Positions 23,351 through 37,334 are shown, counted from the stretch's first letter. The stretch is DNA of 64,000 nucleotides from Novosphingobium indicum (GCF_014645195.1 NZ_BMLK01000011.1:97417-161416); one strand, 5' to 3'. A program made the numbers and translations. The notes: generated from the letters alone by a model not told the origin.

Positions 23351-25065
23351 GCTGTCTCCAGCCAGGCAGCGAACGAGGGGGCTGCGCCTGCCTCGCCGAG
23401 CGTGAACAGTGAACCGGTTTCAATCGATGGAAAAGAGGCGGGTTCCGTACCCATATTTATGGCCAGCGTGAGAAGGGCATCGTCGCCCATGCGCCACCGG
23501 GCGCATACCGCAGCCTCACCGAGCACCTCGGCGCGTTCAGCTCTGGCGCCAGGGATGCGCGGGATGATGTGCCGGGCCCGCAGGTCGAGCAAGGTGCGAT
23601 AGAATGTGGTCCACTCATCGGCATCGCTTGGTTCTTCCACGCGCGAGGCATGGAAAGTTTCCGGCGCGTTGGGATCGGGAATGGCGGCGCGGGCGGTTTC
23701 GTCGCGGAAGGCCGCGAACCTGGCGAATTCACGACGCCGGCCTTCACGCACAGCGTCGGCAAGCTCGTCGTGAAAATCGGTGAAGAACAGAAAGGGGCTG
23801 CGCGAACCAACTTCGTCGCCCATGAAAAGCAGCGGAATCTGCGGGCTGAGCAGGAGCAGGGCGGTCGCAGCCCGAAGTACTTCGGGAGAGGTCAGCAACG
23901 TCAGCCGTTCGCCGGTAGCGCGATTGCCGATCTGGTCGTGGTTCTGCAGGAACGAGACGAAGGCCGTCGGCGGCAGATGGCCGCTGGGCGTGCCGCGCGG
24001 GGCGCCGGCATGATTGGCCGAGGCATCGCCCTGATAAATGAACCCCTCGGCCAGACAGCGGGCGAGGCGCGCTGTGGGGCGGTCGGCGAAGTCGGCATAA
24101 TAGGCTTCGGTTTCACCGGTCAGCAGGACGTGCATCACGTTGTGAAAATCGTCGTTCCACTGCGCATCATAGAGATCATCGGCGAGCCGTTCGGCATCGT
24201 TGGTCTCGTTTTCGAGCACGAGGTGGACATGTCTCTCTGGCCCGGTCTGCGCGCGGATGTCGCGGGCGAGCTGGTCGAGAAAGGCCGTGTTGCCGATGGC
24301 ATGCACGGCATCGAGGCGCAGCCCGTCGGCACGGAATTCCTCCAGCCACATCAGGGCGTTTTCGCGAAAGAAGGCCGCGACCTGTGGTTTGTCGACCGCG
24401 ACGGCGCCGCCCCATGGGGTGTCGACCTCTGTGTGGAAGAAATCGGGCGCGTAGGCGCCCAGATAGTTCCCGTCGGGCCCGAAGTGGTTGTAGACCACAT
24501 CGATCAGCACCATCAGACCGCGCTCGTGGGCGCAGTCGATGAGGCGCTTGAGTTCGGCGCGGGTGCCGTAGCTTTCGGGCGGGGCGAAGGGCAGGACGCC
24601 GTCGTAACCCCAGTTGCGCGTGCCGCTGAAGGCGGCGAGCGGCATCAGTTCGATGGCCGTTATGCCGAGGTCGCAGAGCCGGTCCAGTTCGGCTTCGATG
24701 CCGCGAAAGCCGCCCATGAGCCCGGCGTGGACTTCCATGATCACCGTTTCGTGCCACGGGCGTCCGCGCCAGTCGTGCGTTTTCCAGAGATGGTCGTCCG
24801 CTTCATTAAGGACGCTCCAGCCATGAACGCCGCCAGCCTGCGCGCGCGAGGCCGGGTCGGGCACGGCCAGTCCGTCGGCAAGCCGAAAGCGATACCGGGT
24901 GCCTGCCGGTACCTCTGCCTCGAGATGCCACCAGCCGTTATCCGCCCGCTTCATGGGAAGAGGCTCCCGGTCCGCGATTTCGAGCGTGAGCGTTTCGGCG
25001 GCAGGGGCCCAGAGTCGGAAACGCCATTGACCAGGGGCGACGGAAAGCGGGCCCCAGAGCGTCAT
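23347..25065 (-). CDS. treZ: Malto-oligosyltrehalose trehalohydrolase
   Basis: A 572-residue GH13 protein with an N-terminal carbohydrate-binding module (FRLWAPAAETLTLEI) and the amylase barrel: IELMPLAAFSGTRNWGYDGV, LIDVVYNHFGPDGNY, nucleophile D252 in DGLRLDAVHAIG, and acid/base E285 in HLVLENETND. The C-terminal part has the TreZ-type FLQNHDQIGNRATGERL. It cleaves the trehalosyl end made by TreY to give trehalose. It overlaps both neighbours by 4 bases, so glgX, treZ and treY are translated as a coupled set. Confidence 0.95.
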   Translation of the reverse strand: MTLWGPLSVAPGQWRFRLWAPAAETLTLEIADREPLPMKRADNGWWHLEAEVPAGTRYRFRLADGLAVPDPASRAQAGGVHGWSVLNEADDHLWKTHDWRGRPWHETVIMEVHAGLMGGFRGIEAELDRLCDLGITAIELMPLAAFSGTRNWGYDGVLPFAPPESYGTRAELKRLIDCAHERGLMVLIDVVYNHFGPDGNYLGAYAPDFFHTEVDTPWGGAVAVDKPQVAAFFRENALMWLEEFRADGLRLDAVHAIGNTAFLDQLARDIRAQTGPERHVHLVLENETNDAERLADDLYDAQWNDDFHNVMHVLLTGETEAYYADFADRPTARLARCLAEGFIYQGDASANHAGAPRGTPSGHLPPTAFVSFLQNHDQIGNRATGERLTLLTSPEVLRAATALLLLSPQIPLLFMGDEVGSRSPFLFFTDFHDELADAVREGRRREFARFAAFRDETARAAIPDPNAPETFHASRVEEPSDADEWTTFYRTLLDLRARHIIPRIPGARAERAEVLGEAAVCARWRMGDDALLTLAINMGTEPASFPSIETGSLFTLGEAGAAPSFAAWLETA

Positions 25066-27179
25066 TCTTCCGGCGCCTGCATGAAGGAACGGATCAATAC
25101 GGCGCTATGCGGTTCGAGTTCGTACTGGACCCCGACGGGCATTTCGCCGTGATCCGGCCGGGCGCTGTCTATCAGCAGCGTGCGCTCGATGGAGGCTCCC
25201 GGAAGGTGGAACATCAACGGCGCATCGCCGCCATTGACCAGCAGGTTGACCGCTTCGATCCGCCCATCGGGCAGGGCAATGGCACGACGCATCGACAGGC
25301 CGCGGCCATGCGGATTGTCCCAGTCGTCCTGCGAAAGCTGTTCGCCGCGTTCGTCCCACCATTCGATGTCGTCGATGCCGTGCCCCGGCGAATTCTGACC
25401 ATAGAGAAAAACCGGCGAGCGCAGCGCCACGTGACGTTTTCTTAGATCGGTCAGGCGTGTGACGAAGCGATTCAGCGCTTCGCCTTCCTCGGTCTCCAGA
25501 AGCGACCAGTCGATCCAGCTGATCTCGTTGTCCTGGCAATAGGCATTGTTGTTGCCGTGTTGCGTGCGGCCGAACTCATCCCCGGCAACCAGCATCGGCG
25601 TGCCGAGAGAGGCGAACAGCGTGACCAGCATGGAGCGTTGCACGCGGGCGCGGGTCTCGTTGATTTCCGGATCGTCGGTCGGTCCTTCGGCGCCCCAGTT
25701 GCGCGAGATGTTATGGTCGTGACCGTCGCGGTTGTCCTCGCCATTGGCCTCGTTGTGGCGTTCCTCGTACTGCACCAGATCGGCGAGGGTGTAGCCGTCG
25801 TGACTGGTCAGCAAGTTGATACTGGCCCAAGGGCGCCGGGACCACCGATCGAAGATGTCGCCCGATCCGGCCATGCGCGCGGCCAGTTCGCCCCGTCGGC
25901 CCTCGTCGCCGCGCCAGTAGCTGCGCACGGTATCGCGGTACTTGTCGTTCCATTCGGCAAAGCCGGGCGGGAAGTTGCCGAGCTGGTAGCCCCCCATGCC
26001 CACGTCCCATGGTTCGGTGATGAGCTTCAGGCGGCCCAGGATCGGGTCCTGCCGCACGACGTCGAAGAAACCGGCATTGGGATCGAAGCCATGCTGGGTG
26101 CGGCCCAGTGTCAGGCCCAGGTCGAAGCGGAAACCGTCAATGCCATAGGACGTCGCCCAGTACCGCAGCGAATCCGCAACCATCTGGATAACGCGTGCAT
26201 GGCCGAGGTCGAAGGTGTTACCGGTCCCGGTATCGTTGAGACAGTAGCGTGGATCGTCGGGCAGAAGGCGATAGTAGGTCGCGTTGTCGAGGCCACGCCA
26301 GCAGAGTGTCTGGCCGAGTTCGCTGCCCTCGCAGCTGTGGTTGTAGACGACATCGAGGATGACCTCGATCCCCGCTGCATGCAGCCGCCGGACCGCGACG
26401 CGCAGCTCGTCCTGCGTATCGCCGGAGAAGTAGCTCGGTTCGGGGGTGAAGAAGCTGAGCGTGTTGTAGCCCCAGTAATTGCTCAGCCCTTTTTCCTGCA
26501 GGAAGCGGTCCTGCACGAAGGCATGGATCGGCATCAGTTCCAGCGCGGTCACGCCGAGCCTTTTGAGATGCTCGATCACCCTGGGATGGGCAAGCCCTGC
26601 AAACGTGCCGCGCTCCTGCGGCGGTGCATGTTCCAGCAGCTTGGTAAGGCCCTTGGCATGGGCTTCATAGATGACCGTTTCCGACCACGGTGTGTTCGGC
26701 CGCACGTCGCGGGACCAGTCGAAGCATTCGTGTGTGACCACGGATTTGGGCATGGCCGGAGCGCTGTCGCGCCGATCGAAGCCGAGGTCGGCCTTGCGCC
26801 CGCGGACCGGATAGCCGTGCAGGGCATCGGTCCAGCGCAAGTTGCCGACAAGCCTGCGGGCATAGGGATCGAGCAGCAGCTTGTTGGGGTTGAACCGGTG
26901 GCCTTCGCGCGGCTTGTAGGGGCCATAGGCCCGGTAGCCATAGACAAGGCCGGGACGGGCATAAGGCAGGTAACCGTGCCAGACTTCGTCGGTGCAGTCG
27001 GGGAGAGTGTAGCGTTGATGCTCGCGCTTGCCGCGCGGATCGAACAGGCACAGTTCGATCTTCTCGGCATTGGCGGAAAAAACTGCGAAGTTTACGCCAA
27101 GGCCGTCGAAACTGGCACCGAGAGGATAGGGCGATCCGCTTTCAAGCCGGTCGGGCAGCGTTTCTGTCATGGTCGACAA
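25062..27179 (-). CDS. glgX: Glycogen debranching enzyme GlgX
   Basis: A 705-residue GH13 debranching enzyme. It has the N-terminal CBM48 (GVNFAVFSANAEKIELCLFD), then LTKLLEHAPPQERGTFAGLA, YWGYNTLSFFTPEPSY, LDVVYNHSCEGSE, nucleophile D353 in DGFRFDLGLTLGR, and E389 in LITEPWDVG. It hydrolyses alpha-1,6 branches of limit glycogen and so supplies linear malto-oligosaccharides to TreY. It overlaps treZ by 4 bases and lies 6 bases after a DUF2934 gene. The ATG at 27179 is used; another Met is two codons on. Confidence 0.95.
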   Translation of the reverse strand: MSTMTETLPDRLESGSPYPLGASFDGLGVNFAVFSANAEKIELCLFDPRGKREHQRYTLPDCTDEVWHGYLPYARPGLVYGYRAYGPYKPREGHRFNPNKLLLDPYARRLVGNLRWTDALHGYPVRGRKADLGFDRRDSAPAMPKSVVTHECFDWSRDVRPNTPWSETVIYEAHAKGLTKLLEHAPPQERGTFAGLAHPRVIEHLKRLGVTALELMPIHAFVQDRFLQEKGLSNYWGYNTLSFFTPEPSYFSGDTQDELRVAVRRLHAAGIEVILDVVYNHSCEGSELGQTLCWRGLDNATYYRLLPDDPRYCLNDTGTGNTFDLGHARVIQMVADSLRYWATSYGIDGFRFDLGLTLGRTQHGFDPNAGFFDVVRQDPILGRLKLITEPWDVGMGGYQLGNFPPGFAEWNDKYRDTVRSYWRGDEGRRGELAARMAGSGDIFDRWSRRPWASINLLTSHDGYTLADLVQYEERHNEANGEDNRDGHDHNISRNWGAEGPTDDPEINETRARVQRSMLVTLFASLGTPMLVAGDEFGRTQHGNNNAYCQDNEISWIDWSLLETEEGEALNRFVTRLTDLRKRHVALRSPVFLYGQNSPGHGIDDIEWWDERGEQLSQDDWDNPHGRGLSMRRAIALPDGRIEAVNLLVNGGDAPLMFHLPGASIERTLLIDSARPDHGEMPVGVQYELEPHSAVLIRSFMQAPEE

Positions 27180-27185
27180 AGCGGC

Positions 27186-27485
27186 CTAGCTTTCCGACTT
27201 GTCTGTGCGCGGTTTTGAAGGCTTGGCCGCTTTGGGCGCAGGGGCAGCCGGTTTCTTCCGCGCCGCGGGCTTCTTTTCCGCAGGCTTCGGTTCACCCGCG
27301 CCGGCAGCCGCTGCAGGCTTTTTCGTCGTCGCCCGTGTGGGGTTCTTGGTGGCAGCCTTGGCCCGTGTTTCCTCAATTTCGCGCCGGGCCTGTTCCCAAT
27401 GTGCATCGTGCCTGCCGTGCGGACGGCCTTCCTGCTCCCAAAGCGCGTGGGCACGCTCGCGAATGGCTTTTTCCTGATCAGTCAT
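27186..27485 (-). CDS. DUF2934 protein with Lys/Ala/Pro-rich tail
   Basis: A 99-residue protein. Residues 1-40 are a DUF2934 domain (IRERAHALWEQEGRPHGRHDAHWEQA). The rest is a low-complexity Lys/Ala/Pro tail (KKPAAAAGAG, KPAEKKPAARKKP) like the C-terminus of histone H1. DUF2934 genes accompany glgX/treZ/treY operons in many proteobacteria; the role is unknown. It is the first gene of this operon, ends 6 bases before glgX, and is divergent from the glgE operon. Confidence 0.8.
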   Translation of the reverse strand: MTDQEKAIRERAHALWEQEGRPHGRHDAHWEQARREIEETRAKAATKNPTRATTKKPAAAAGAGEPKPAEKKPAARKKPAAPAPKAAKPSKPRTDKSES

Positions 27486-27692
27486 AATGCGGGCCCTCTA
27501 CTTCACGGACATTCCTGCGTCCGGGGAAGGGGATGTAAAATACGCTTTCAGATCGGCTGATCATGACAACGGATGAAAGTGGTTGGGGTTGCAGGCTTCT
27601 GGCACCCAAATTGTTCGAAAGGAAATACCGGATAAAGCTTAATTCTTGCAAGGACTTGGGCTGATTATGTTCTCAGCTGGCCGATTTCATTC

Positions 27693-27717
27693 GGAACGTC
27701 CCGCGTCAACGCGCGTT
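27693..27717 (+). promoter_or_regulatory. EcfG-type general stress promoter of the glgE operon
   Basis: GGAAC (27693-27697), exactly 16 bases, then CGTT (27714-27717): a perfect match to the alphaproteobacterial EcfG (general stress sigma factor) consensus GGAAC-N16/17-CGTT. Transcription would begin near 27724. That is about 35 bases before the TTG start at 27759, but only 5 before the GTG at 27729. It places glgE-treS-glgB under the general stress response. Confidence 0.75.
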
Positions 27718-27758
27718 GGATTTGGCAGGTGTCTCACACTCGCCAGGGGGATTGGACC

Positions 27759-30838
<3,080 letters not shown>

Positions 30839-30842
<4 letters not shown>

Positions 30843-33800
30843 CCGACGAATCCGTGACCACCGATCCGCTCTGGTACAAGGATGCGGTCATCTATCAGGT
30901 GCACGTGAAGTCCTTCTACGATTCCAACGGCGACGGCATCGGCGACTTTGCCGGGCTGATGGAAAAGCTGGACTACATCACCGATCTGGGCGTGACGGCG
31001 GTCTGGCTGCTGCCCTTCTATCCCAGCCCTCGCCGCGATGATGGTTACGACATTGCCGAATACCGCGATGTCAGCCCGGACTACGGTACGCTGGAGGATG
31101 CACGACGGTTCGTGGAAGCTGCGCACGAGCGGGGCCTGCGCGTCATCACCGAGCTGGTGATCAATCACACGTCGGACCAGCACCCCTGGTTCCAGGCCGC
31201 CCGCAAGGCACCGCCAGGGTCGCCCGAGCGCGATTTCTACGTCTGGTCGGACAATGACAAGCTCTACTCGGGAACGCGCATCATCTTCTGCGACACCGAG
31301 AAATCGAACTGGTCGTGGGACGAGGAGGCGCAGGCGTATTACTGGCACCGCTTCTATTCGCACCAGCCCGACCTCAATTTCGACAACCCGAAAGTGCTCG
31401 AGGAAGTCCTTTCGGTGATGCGCTACTGGCTCGATGCCGGTGTCGATGGAATGCGGCTGGACGCGATCCCCTATCTGATCGAGCGCGACGGTACTTCGAA
31501 CGAGAACCTTCCCGAGACCCATGCGGTGCTCAAACAGATCCGCGCCGACCTCGACGAGCACTACCCCGACCGCATGCTACTCGCCGAAGCGAACATGTGG
31601 CCCGAGGATACGCAGCAGTACTTCGGCGACGACGACGAATGCCACATGGCGTTCCACTTCCCCCTGATGCCGCGCATGTACATGGCGCTGGCGCAGGAAG
31701 ACCGGTTTCCGATTACCGACATCATGCGTCAGACGCCGGACATTCCGGACAGCTGCCAGTGGGCGATCTTCCTGCGCAATCACGACGAGCTGACGCTGGA
31801 AATGGTTACCGATGCCGAGCGCGACTATCTGTGGAACGCCTATGCGGCGGATCGGCGCGCGCGCATCAATCTGGGTATCCGCCGCCGCCTCGCGCCGCTA
31901 ATGCAGCGCGACCGCCGCCGGGTGGAACTGATGCACGCGTTGCTGCTGAGCATGCCGGGCACGCCGGTGCTCTATTATGGCGACGAGATCGGCATGGGCG
32001 ACAACCTGTTCCTCGGCGACCGCGACGGTGTGCGTACCCCCATGCAGTGGTCGTCCGACCGCAACGGCGGTTTCTCGCGTGCGGATCCGGCCGCCTTGGT
32101 GCTGCCCCCCGTGATGGATCCGCTTTACGGCTTTCAGGCGGTCAACGTCGAAGCGCAGGAGCGCGATCCGCACTCGCAGCTCGTGTGGCTGAAGGGCATG
32201 CTTGCGGTCCGGCGCGAACATCAGGCGTTCGGGCGCGGCACCCAGCGCTTTCTGCGTCCGGCCAACCGCAAGATTCTGGCCTATCTGCGCGAGCACGAGG
32301 ACGAAACGGTTCTGTGTATTGCCAATCTCGGCCATACCTCGCAGGCGGTTGAACTTGACCTGCACGAATTCGAGGGGCGTACGCCTGTCGAGCTTTCCGG
32401 GGGCGCGACGTTCCCGCGGATCGGTCATCTGCCCTACCTGCTGACGCTCCAGCCCTATGGCTTCCAGTGGTTCATGCTTTCCGAAGATGCCGAGCCGCCC
32501 GACTGGTCGAGCGGTGCGCCGGGCACGGAGATGGAGAAGCATACTTTCGTGCTGCGGCCGCAGATCGACGAGGTCGTGGAAGGCAGCTCGCGTCAGGTCT
32601 TCGAACAGGAAGTGCTTCGCCAGTACCTGCCATCGCGCCGGTGGTTCGGGACGAAGGATGAAGTGGTGGAATCCATCCACACCGAACAGGTCGCCCATCT
32701 TCCCGCCACGGATGACCTGCTGCTCACTGAAATCGAAGTAACGACGGCATCGGGCACGGCGGTCTATACACTGCCGCTCGGCATTGCCTGGGAAGGCGCG
32801 CCGGCGGGCGCGTTCGCATCCAATCTCGCGATGGCACGGGTCCGGCGCGGCCGCAGTGTGGGCCTGCTCACCGATGGCTTTGCCACGGCCAGTTTCGCTC
32901 ACTCCATTCTCACCGGTTTGCGCGATGAAGTGTTGATCTCGCTGGAAGACGGCGAGATTCGCTTCGAAAAGAACGAAGGCTTCGATCTCGCACCCGACGC
33001 CGAGCCGGAATGGATCGCCGCCGAGCAGTCCAACAGCACGCTGATTGTCGGCCGTAGCGCGGTGCTCAAGCTGCTGCGCAAAATTCAGCCGGGCATACAC
33101 CCCGATCTCGAGATGGTCCGCTATCTGGCCGGAAACGGGTTTGCCAACGTGCCGCCGATCCTGGGCAGCGTGACGCATTTCACCGCCGATGGACCTGTAT
33201 TGCTGATGCTGGTGCAGCGCTTCGTGCTCAATCAGGGCGACGGCTGGCAATGGACGCTGGGCGCGCTCGAGCGAATGGCGAACGATACCGAATGGAGCTT
33301 TTCCAATTACCGCCACTTCGCCACCAACCTAGGCCAGCGCCTTGCCGAAATGCACCGGGTGCTGGCGCTGGACAGCGGCGACCCTGCCTTCGCGCCCGAG
33401 ATCATGGATGCGGAGGAGGCCGGCCGATTGGGCGCGCGCATACAGCGGCAGGTCGACAAGGCGCTCAACCTGCTGGGGGGCGATCCGCCGCTGGATGAAG
33501 ACGTACGCGCGGCAGCGCACCGGTTGATCGCAAAGCGCGAAACCCTGATGGAACGCATCGCCACGAGTGCACAATCCGCCGTAGGGAGCCCGCGCACCCG
33601 TATCCACGGGGACCTGCACCTCGGTCAGGTCCTGGTGACGGGCAACGATGTGATGATCATCGATTTCGAAGGCGAACCTACCCGGCCTATCGCGGAACGC
33701 CGGGCCAAGGATCTGCCGCAGCGCGATGTCGCGGGAATGTTGCGCTCTTTCGACTACGCGGCAGCCGTTGCCGAACGCAATCGCCCTGCCGCATCCGAAT

Positions 33801-34039
33801 CCCGCGAGCAGCATGCAGAGGCCGGGTCCGTCCGATTCCGCGAAAGCGCGATCGAGGCGTTCCTGGCCGGTTACTGCGGAGAAGACACTGCTGCAGACCC
33901 CTTGCTAGACCTCTTCGTGCTCGAAAAGGCGGCCTATGAGGTTGCCTATGAAGCCGCGAACCGGCCGGACTGGATGGCCGTTCCGGTGTCCGGACTGGTC
34001 GCCACGGCGGAGCGCCTGATGTCGGGAGATACGACATGA
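30839..34039 (+). CDS. treS: Trehalose synthase fused to maltokinase (TreS-Pep2)
   Basis: A 1066-residue fusion. Residues 1-550 are trehalose synthase, GH13: [20 protein letters not shown], nucleophile D208 in [11 protein letters not shown], acid/base E250 in [11 protein letters not shown] (42 residues apart as in mycobacterial TreS), and [13 protein letters not shown]. Residues about 560-1066 are a maltokinase with [11 protein letters not shown] and [11 protein letters not shown], the phosphotransferase-like catalytic and metal sites. The protein isomerises trehalose to maltose and phosphorylates it to maltose 1-phosphate, the substrate of GlgE next door. It overlaps both neighbours by 4 bases. 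Confidence 0.95.
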
Positions 34040-36198
34040 ACGCCCCGAACACCCTCAAAATGCCGATCACGGCCCTGCATGAAGGCCGCCACGATGATCC
34101 CTTCGGTTTCCTTGGCCCGCATAACGTAGGCGAGGAAACGGTCGTGCGGACCTTTCAACCGGGTGCGGAAGGCGTCGATCTGCTCAGCCGCGACGGAAAG
34201 AAAATCGCCGCCATGGAGGAATATGGCGGCGGGTTGTTCATCGCCTCGTTGCCGGACAAGACCGACTATGTGCTGAACATCCATTGGCCGGGTGGAGCGT
34301 ACGAGACCGAGGACCCTTACAGCTTCGGCGCTATCCTAGGTGAACTCGATCTCTACCTGTTCGGTGAGGGGCGGCACTGGGATCTGGCGCGGAATTTCGG
34401 AGCCCATGCGCGCGTCACCGATGGCGTGGAAGGCGTCGCCTTTTCCGTATGGGCGCCTAATGCCCGGCGCGTTTCCGTGGTCGGCGATTTCAATTCCTGG
34501 GATGGCCGCCGTCATCCCATGCGGCGCCTTCATGGGGCGGGGGTATGGGAAATCTTCATCCCGCGCCTCGGGCCTGGCACGCGATACAAGTACGAAGTTG
34601 TCGGCGCGGACGGGTCCGTGATCCAGAAAGCCGATCCGCTCGCGCGCCAGACCGAACCGCCGCCCGCGACCGGCTCGATCGTTGCCGCGGCTCCGGATTA
34701 CAGCTGGACCGACGATGACTGGATGGCCGAGCGCGCAGCGCGCCAGCGGGCCGATGCGCCGATGTCGATCTATGAGGTTCACGCCAGTTCCTGGCTGCGG
34801 CCCGAAGGTGACCCCGAAGGGCACTTCGGCTGGCGCGCTCTGGCCGAGCGGTTGATTCCTTACTGTGCGGACATGGGCTTCACCCATGTCGAGCTGTTGC
34901 CGATCATGGAGCATCCCTTCGGCGGATCATGGGGCTATCAGCCGCTGTCGCAGTTCGCCCCGTCCGCCCGCTACGGCACGCCGGAAGGGTTCGCCGCCTT
35001 CGTCGATGCCTGTCACCGATCCGGTATCGGCGTGATCCTCGACTGGGTGCCGGCGCACTTTCCCACCGACCCCCATGGCCTTGCCCACTTCGACGGCACT
35101 CATCTCTATGAGCATGCCGATCCGCGTGAAGGTTTTCATCAGGACTGGAACACGCTGATCTACAACATGGGCCGCAAGGAGGTTTCCGGTTTCCTGCTGG
35201 CCTCCGCCCTGTGGTGGCTGGAGACGTTCCACGTCGATGGTCTGCGCGTGGATGCCGTCGCCTCGATGCTCTACCGTGATTACAGCCGTAATGCCGGTGA
35301 GTGGGTACCCAACATTCATGGCGGCCGCGAAAATTTGGAGTCCGTCGCGTTCCTCAAGCAAATGAACACGTTAGTGGCCGAACGCTGCCCCGGCGCAGTG
35401 ACGATTGCCGAGGAATCGACGGCCTGGCCGGGCGTCTCCGCGCCGGTCAGCGAAGGCGGTCTTGGCTTTTCCTACAAATGGAACATGGGCTGGATGCACG
35501 ACTCGCTGCAATATGCCGAGCGCGATCCGCTCTATCGCAGCTGGCATCATGGCGAGCTGACGTTCGGCTTGGTCTATGCCTTTTCCGAGCGCTTCGTGCT
35601 GCCGATCAGTCATGACGAAGTGGTGCACGGGAAGGGCTCGCTGATCGGCAAGATGCCTGGTGATCACTGGTGCAAGTTCGCCAACCTGCGTGCCTATCTC
35701 TCTTTCATGTGGACGCATCCGGGAAAGAAGCTGCTCTTCATGGGCTGCGAGATCGCGCAGGAGCGCGAATGGAACCACGATACGGAGATCAACTGGGACC
35801 TGCTGGACCGGCCGGAACATGCCGCCGTGCAGCGGTTGGTGCGCGATCTCAACGCGCTCTATGCCGAAGAGCCGGCCTTTCATGCCGGCGATGCCGACCC
35901 GGCAGGTTTCGAATGGCTCGTTGGCGACGACAATCAGAACAGCGTCTTCGTCTATGCCCGCCGCGCGCCTGGGGAGCCGGCCATGGTGGTGGCGCTCAAC
36001 ATGGCACCCGACCCGCGCTTTGGATACGAAGTGAAAATGCCGCATGGCGGTATCTGGCGAGAAGTTCTGAACAGCGACGCGTCCGTATATGGCGGTGCGA
36101 ACATCGGGAATGGCGGCAGCGTTCATGCGACTGAAGATGGCCGGGCTGAAATGGTCATTCCCCCTCTGGGGGCGATCATTCTTCGTGCAGAAGAATGA
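34036..36198 (+). CDS. glgB: 1,4-alpha-glucan branching enzyme
   Basis: A 720-residue GH13 branching enzyme of normal length. It has an N-terminal CBM48-like domain ([20 protein letters not shown]), then [34 protein letters not shown], nucleophile D406 in [13 protein letters not shown] and E459 in [12 protein letters not shown] (53 residues apart as in E. coli GlgB). The [17 protein letters not shown] segment is also present. It introduces alpha-1,6 branches into the glucan made by GlgE. It is last in the operon glgE-treS-glgB, coupled by a 4-base overlap and followed by a composite hairpin. Confidence 0.97.
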   Translation: MNAPNTLKMPITALHEGRHDDPFGFLGPHNVGEETVVRTFQPGAEGVDLLSRDGKKIAAMEEYGGGLFIASLPDKTDYVLNIHWPGGAYETEDPYSFGAILGELDLYLFGEGRHWDLARNFGAHARVTDGVEGVAFSVWAPNARRVSVVGDFNSWDGRRHPMRRLHGAGVWEIFIPRLGPGTRYKYEVVGADGSVIQKADPLARQTEPPPATGSIVAAAPDYSWTDDDWMAERAARQRADAPMSIYEVHASSWLRPEGDPEGHFGWRALAERLIPYCADMGFTHVELLPIMEHPFGGSWGYQPLSQFAPSARYGTPEGFAAFVDACHRSGIGVILDWVPAHFPTDPHGLAHFDGTHLYEHADPREGFHQDWNTLIYNMGRKEVSGFLLASALWWLETFHVDGLRVDAVASMLYRDYSRNAGEWVPNIHGGRENLESVAFLKQMNTLVAERCPGAVTIAEESTAWPGVSAPVSEGGLGFSYKWNMGWMHDSLQYAERDPLYRSWHHGELTFGLVYAFSERFVLPISHDEVVHGKGSLIGKMPGDHWCKFANLRAYLSFMWTHPGKKLLFMGCEIAQEREWNHDTEINWDLLDRPEHAAVQRLVRDLNALYAEEPAFHAGDADPAGFEWLVGDDNQNSVFVYARRAPGEPAMVVALNMAPDPRFGYEVKMPHGGIWREVLNSDASVYGGANIGNGGSVHATEDGRAEMVIPPLGAIILRAEE

Positions 36199-36345
36199 TC
36201 CGGCAAGTGGCGCTGCGGTGCCGGCGGTGACCGATAGATGCGGCTATCTTGCCACTTCTATACCCGGCTGGAGGAAAGCTGGGGGCACGTCAGGATCCAT
36301 CGTGCATGCCAAAGAGCCGTGGATTGTCTGCCAGTGACGTGAGTT

Positions 36346-36379
36346 ACCGCTCAGAACCCGCGATGCGGGCCTGAGCGGT
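36346..36379. terminator. Composite hairpin between convergent glgB and methyltransferase genes
   Basis: Outer stem ACCGCTCAG (36346-36354) / CTGAGCGGT (36371-36379) encloses an inner stem CCCGC-GAT-GCGGG (36357-36369). It sits midway between the ends of two convergent genes (stops at 36198 and 36408), so it can serve both directions. Confidence 0.6.
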
Positions 36380-36407
36380 CTTGCGTCCTGCGAAATGCGT
36401 TATCCGC

Positions 36408-37334
36408 TTACGCTGCCGGCATCGGTGTGCCGCGCACAACGCAGACTTCATGATAAAGGGGTGTGTCGGGATCCTTGTCCACGAGGCGCTGGGCCTCATG
36501 GGCGGATAGCCGCGTCTTGCCCTCCGGGTCGGCGAAGAAGAAGCACTTGAACTCCTTTTCGAAGCCCGTGCCCTGAAGGGCGCCTTCCAGTGCGGCGAAG
36601 AACGAGATGTCCGTGCCGATGTCCTGGCGCACGATCTGGGTAGCGATCTTTTCCGGCTCGTAGCCGTTCGCCCTGAACATCTCGAAGATCAATTCGGTAC
36701 CGATCCGCGCGCCGAAATTCATCACGACTTGCGCCCTGGGCGCATGTTCGCGAATGCGGCGCAGAAGGGCTTCGTTCAGTCCGAGCCCGACGGAATTGAA
36801 GGGATACTCGTCGAACATCGTCCACGGATAGTAGTGGGCGATATGATCGTGCGCTTCCTCTTCGGCGCCCGCGGGCAGCGATACCGATTGCTCTTCGCGG
36901 AAGGCGGCAAAGCGCTCGTCGTTGGGATCACCCACCTGCGGCAGGCAGGCGATGACCACATCGGTCTTGGCGATCTTTTCGCGGGCTTCGTCCGTGTCGA
37001 TCAGGCTGACGGCGCCCTTTACGGGCTGGAAAAGCTCGGCATGTTCCGGAGAGAGACTGATGAGATTACGTTCAGCCAGTGCGATCAGGCGCGGATCCAG
37101 ATCGCTGCCATAGAAGGCGGCGGCGCCGCAGAAGCGCAGGACGAAAGCGGCATTGATGCCGGTCCCTATGCCGACTTCATAAACGGCTTTTCCTTGAAGG
37201 TTTGCGCGTTCCAGTCCTTTCTGGAACGTTTGCGTCCACGGGTCACGCGGATCGAACGCATATTCGGGAGCTTCGGGTTTCGGTGCGTTACTGTCGGTAT
37301 CGGAAATCATTTCGGTGCCGGCGTCATCGCCCAT
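36408..37334 (-). CDS. mmtN: SAM-dependent methyltransferase, methionine S-methyltransferase-like (MmtN candidate)
   Basis: A 308-residue class I methyltransferase with SAM motif VYEVGIGTGINAAFVLR. It follows the N-terminal domain of plant methionine S-methyltransferase point by point: VIACLPQVGDPND (plant VGCIPQILNPNP), a GLGLNEALLRRI helix, and VVMNFGARIGTELIFEMF (plant MIFNMGGRPGQGVCRRLF). The motif IVRQDIGTDISFF (plant IMQAADTDIS) follows. Bacterial MmtN, described in Novosphingobium and Streptomyces, is this domain alone at about 300 residues. It would make S-methylmethionine, the first step of one DMSP pathway. GAAGGA precedes the ATG at 37334. It is transcribed alone towards glgB. The function rests on motif comparison from memory. 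Confidence 0.65.
   Translation of the reverse strand: MGDDAGTEMISDTDSNAPKPEAPEYAFDPRDPWTQTFQKGLERANLQGKAVYEVGIGTGINAAFVLRFCGAAAFYGSDLDPRLIALAERNLISLSPEHAELFQPVKGAVSLIDTDEAREKIAKTDVVIACLPQVGDPNDERFAAFREEQSVSLPAGAEEEAHDHIAHYYPWTMFDEYPFNSVGLGLNEALLRRIREHAPRAQVVMNFGARIGTELIFEMFRANGYEPEKIATQIVRQDIGTDISFFAALEGALQGTGFEKEFKCFFFADPEGKTRLSAHEAQRLVDKDPDTPLYHEVCVVRGTPMPAA

Noticed and set aside
23569..27218. Long plus-strand frames over treZ and glgX
   Set aside because: Shadows of GH13 genes whose catalytic motifs are clear on the minus strand.
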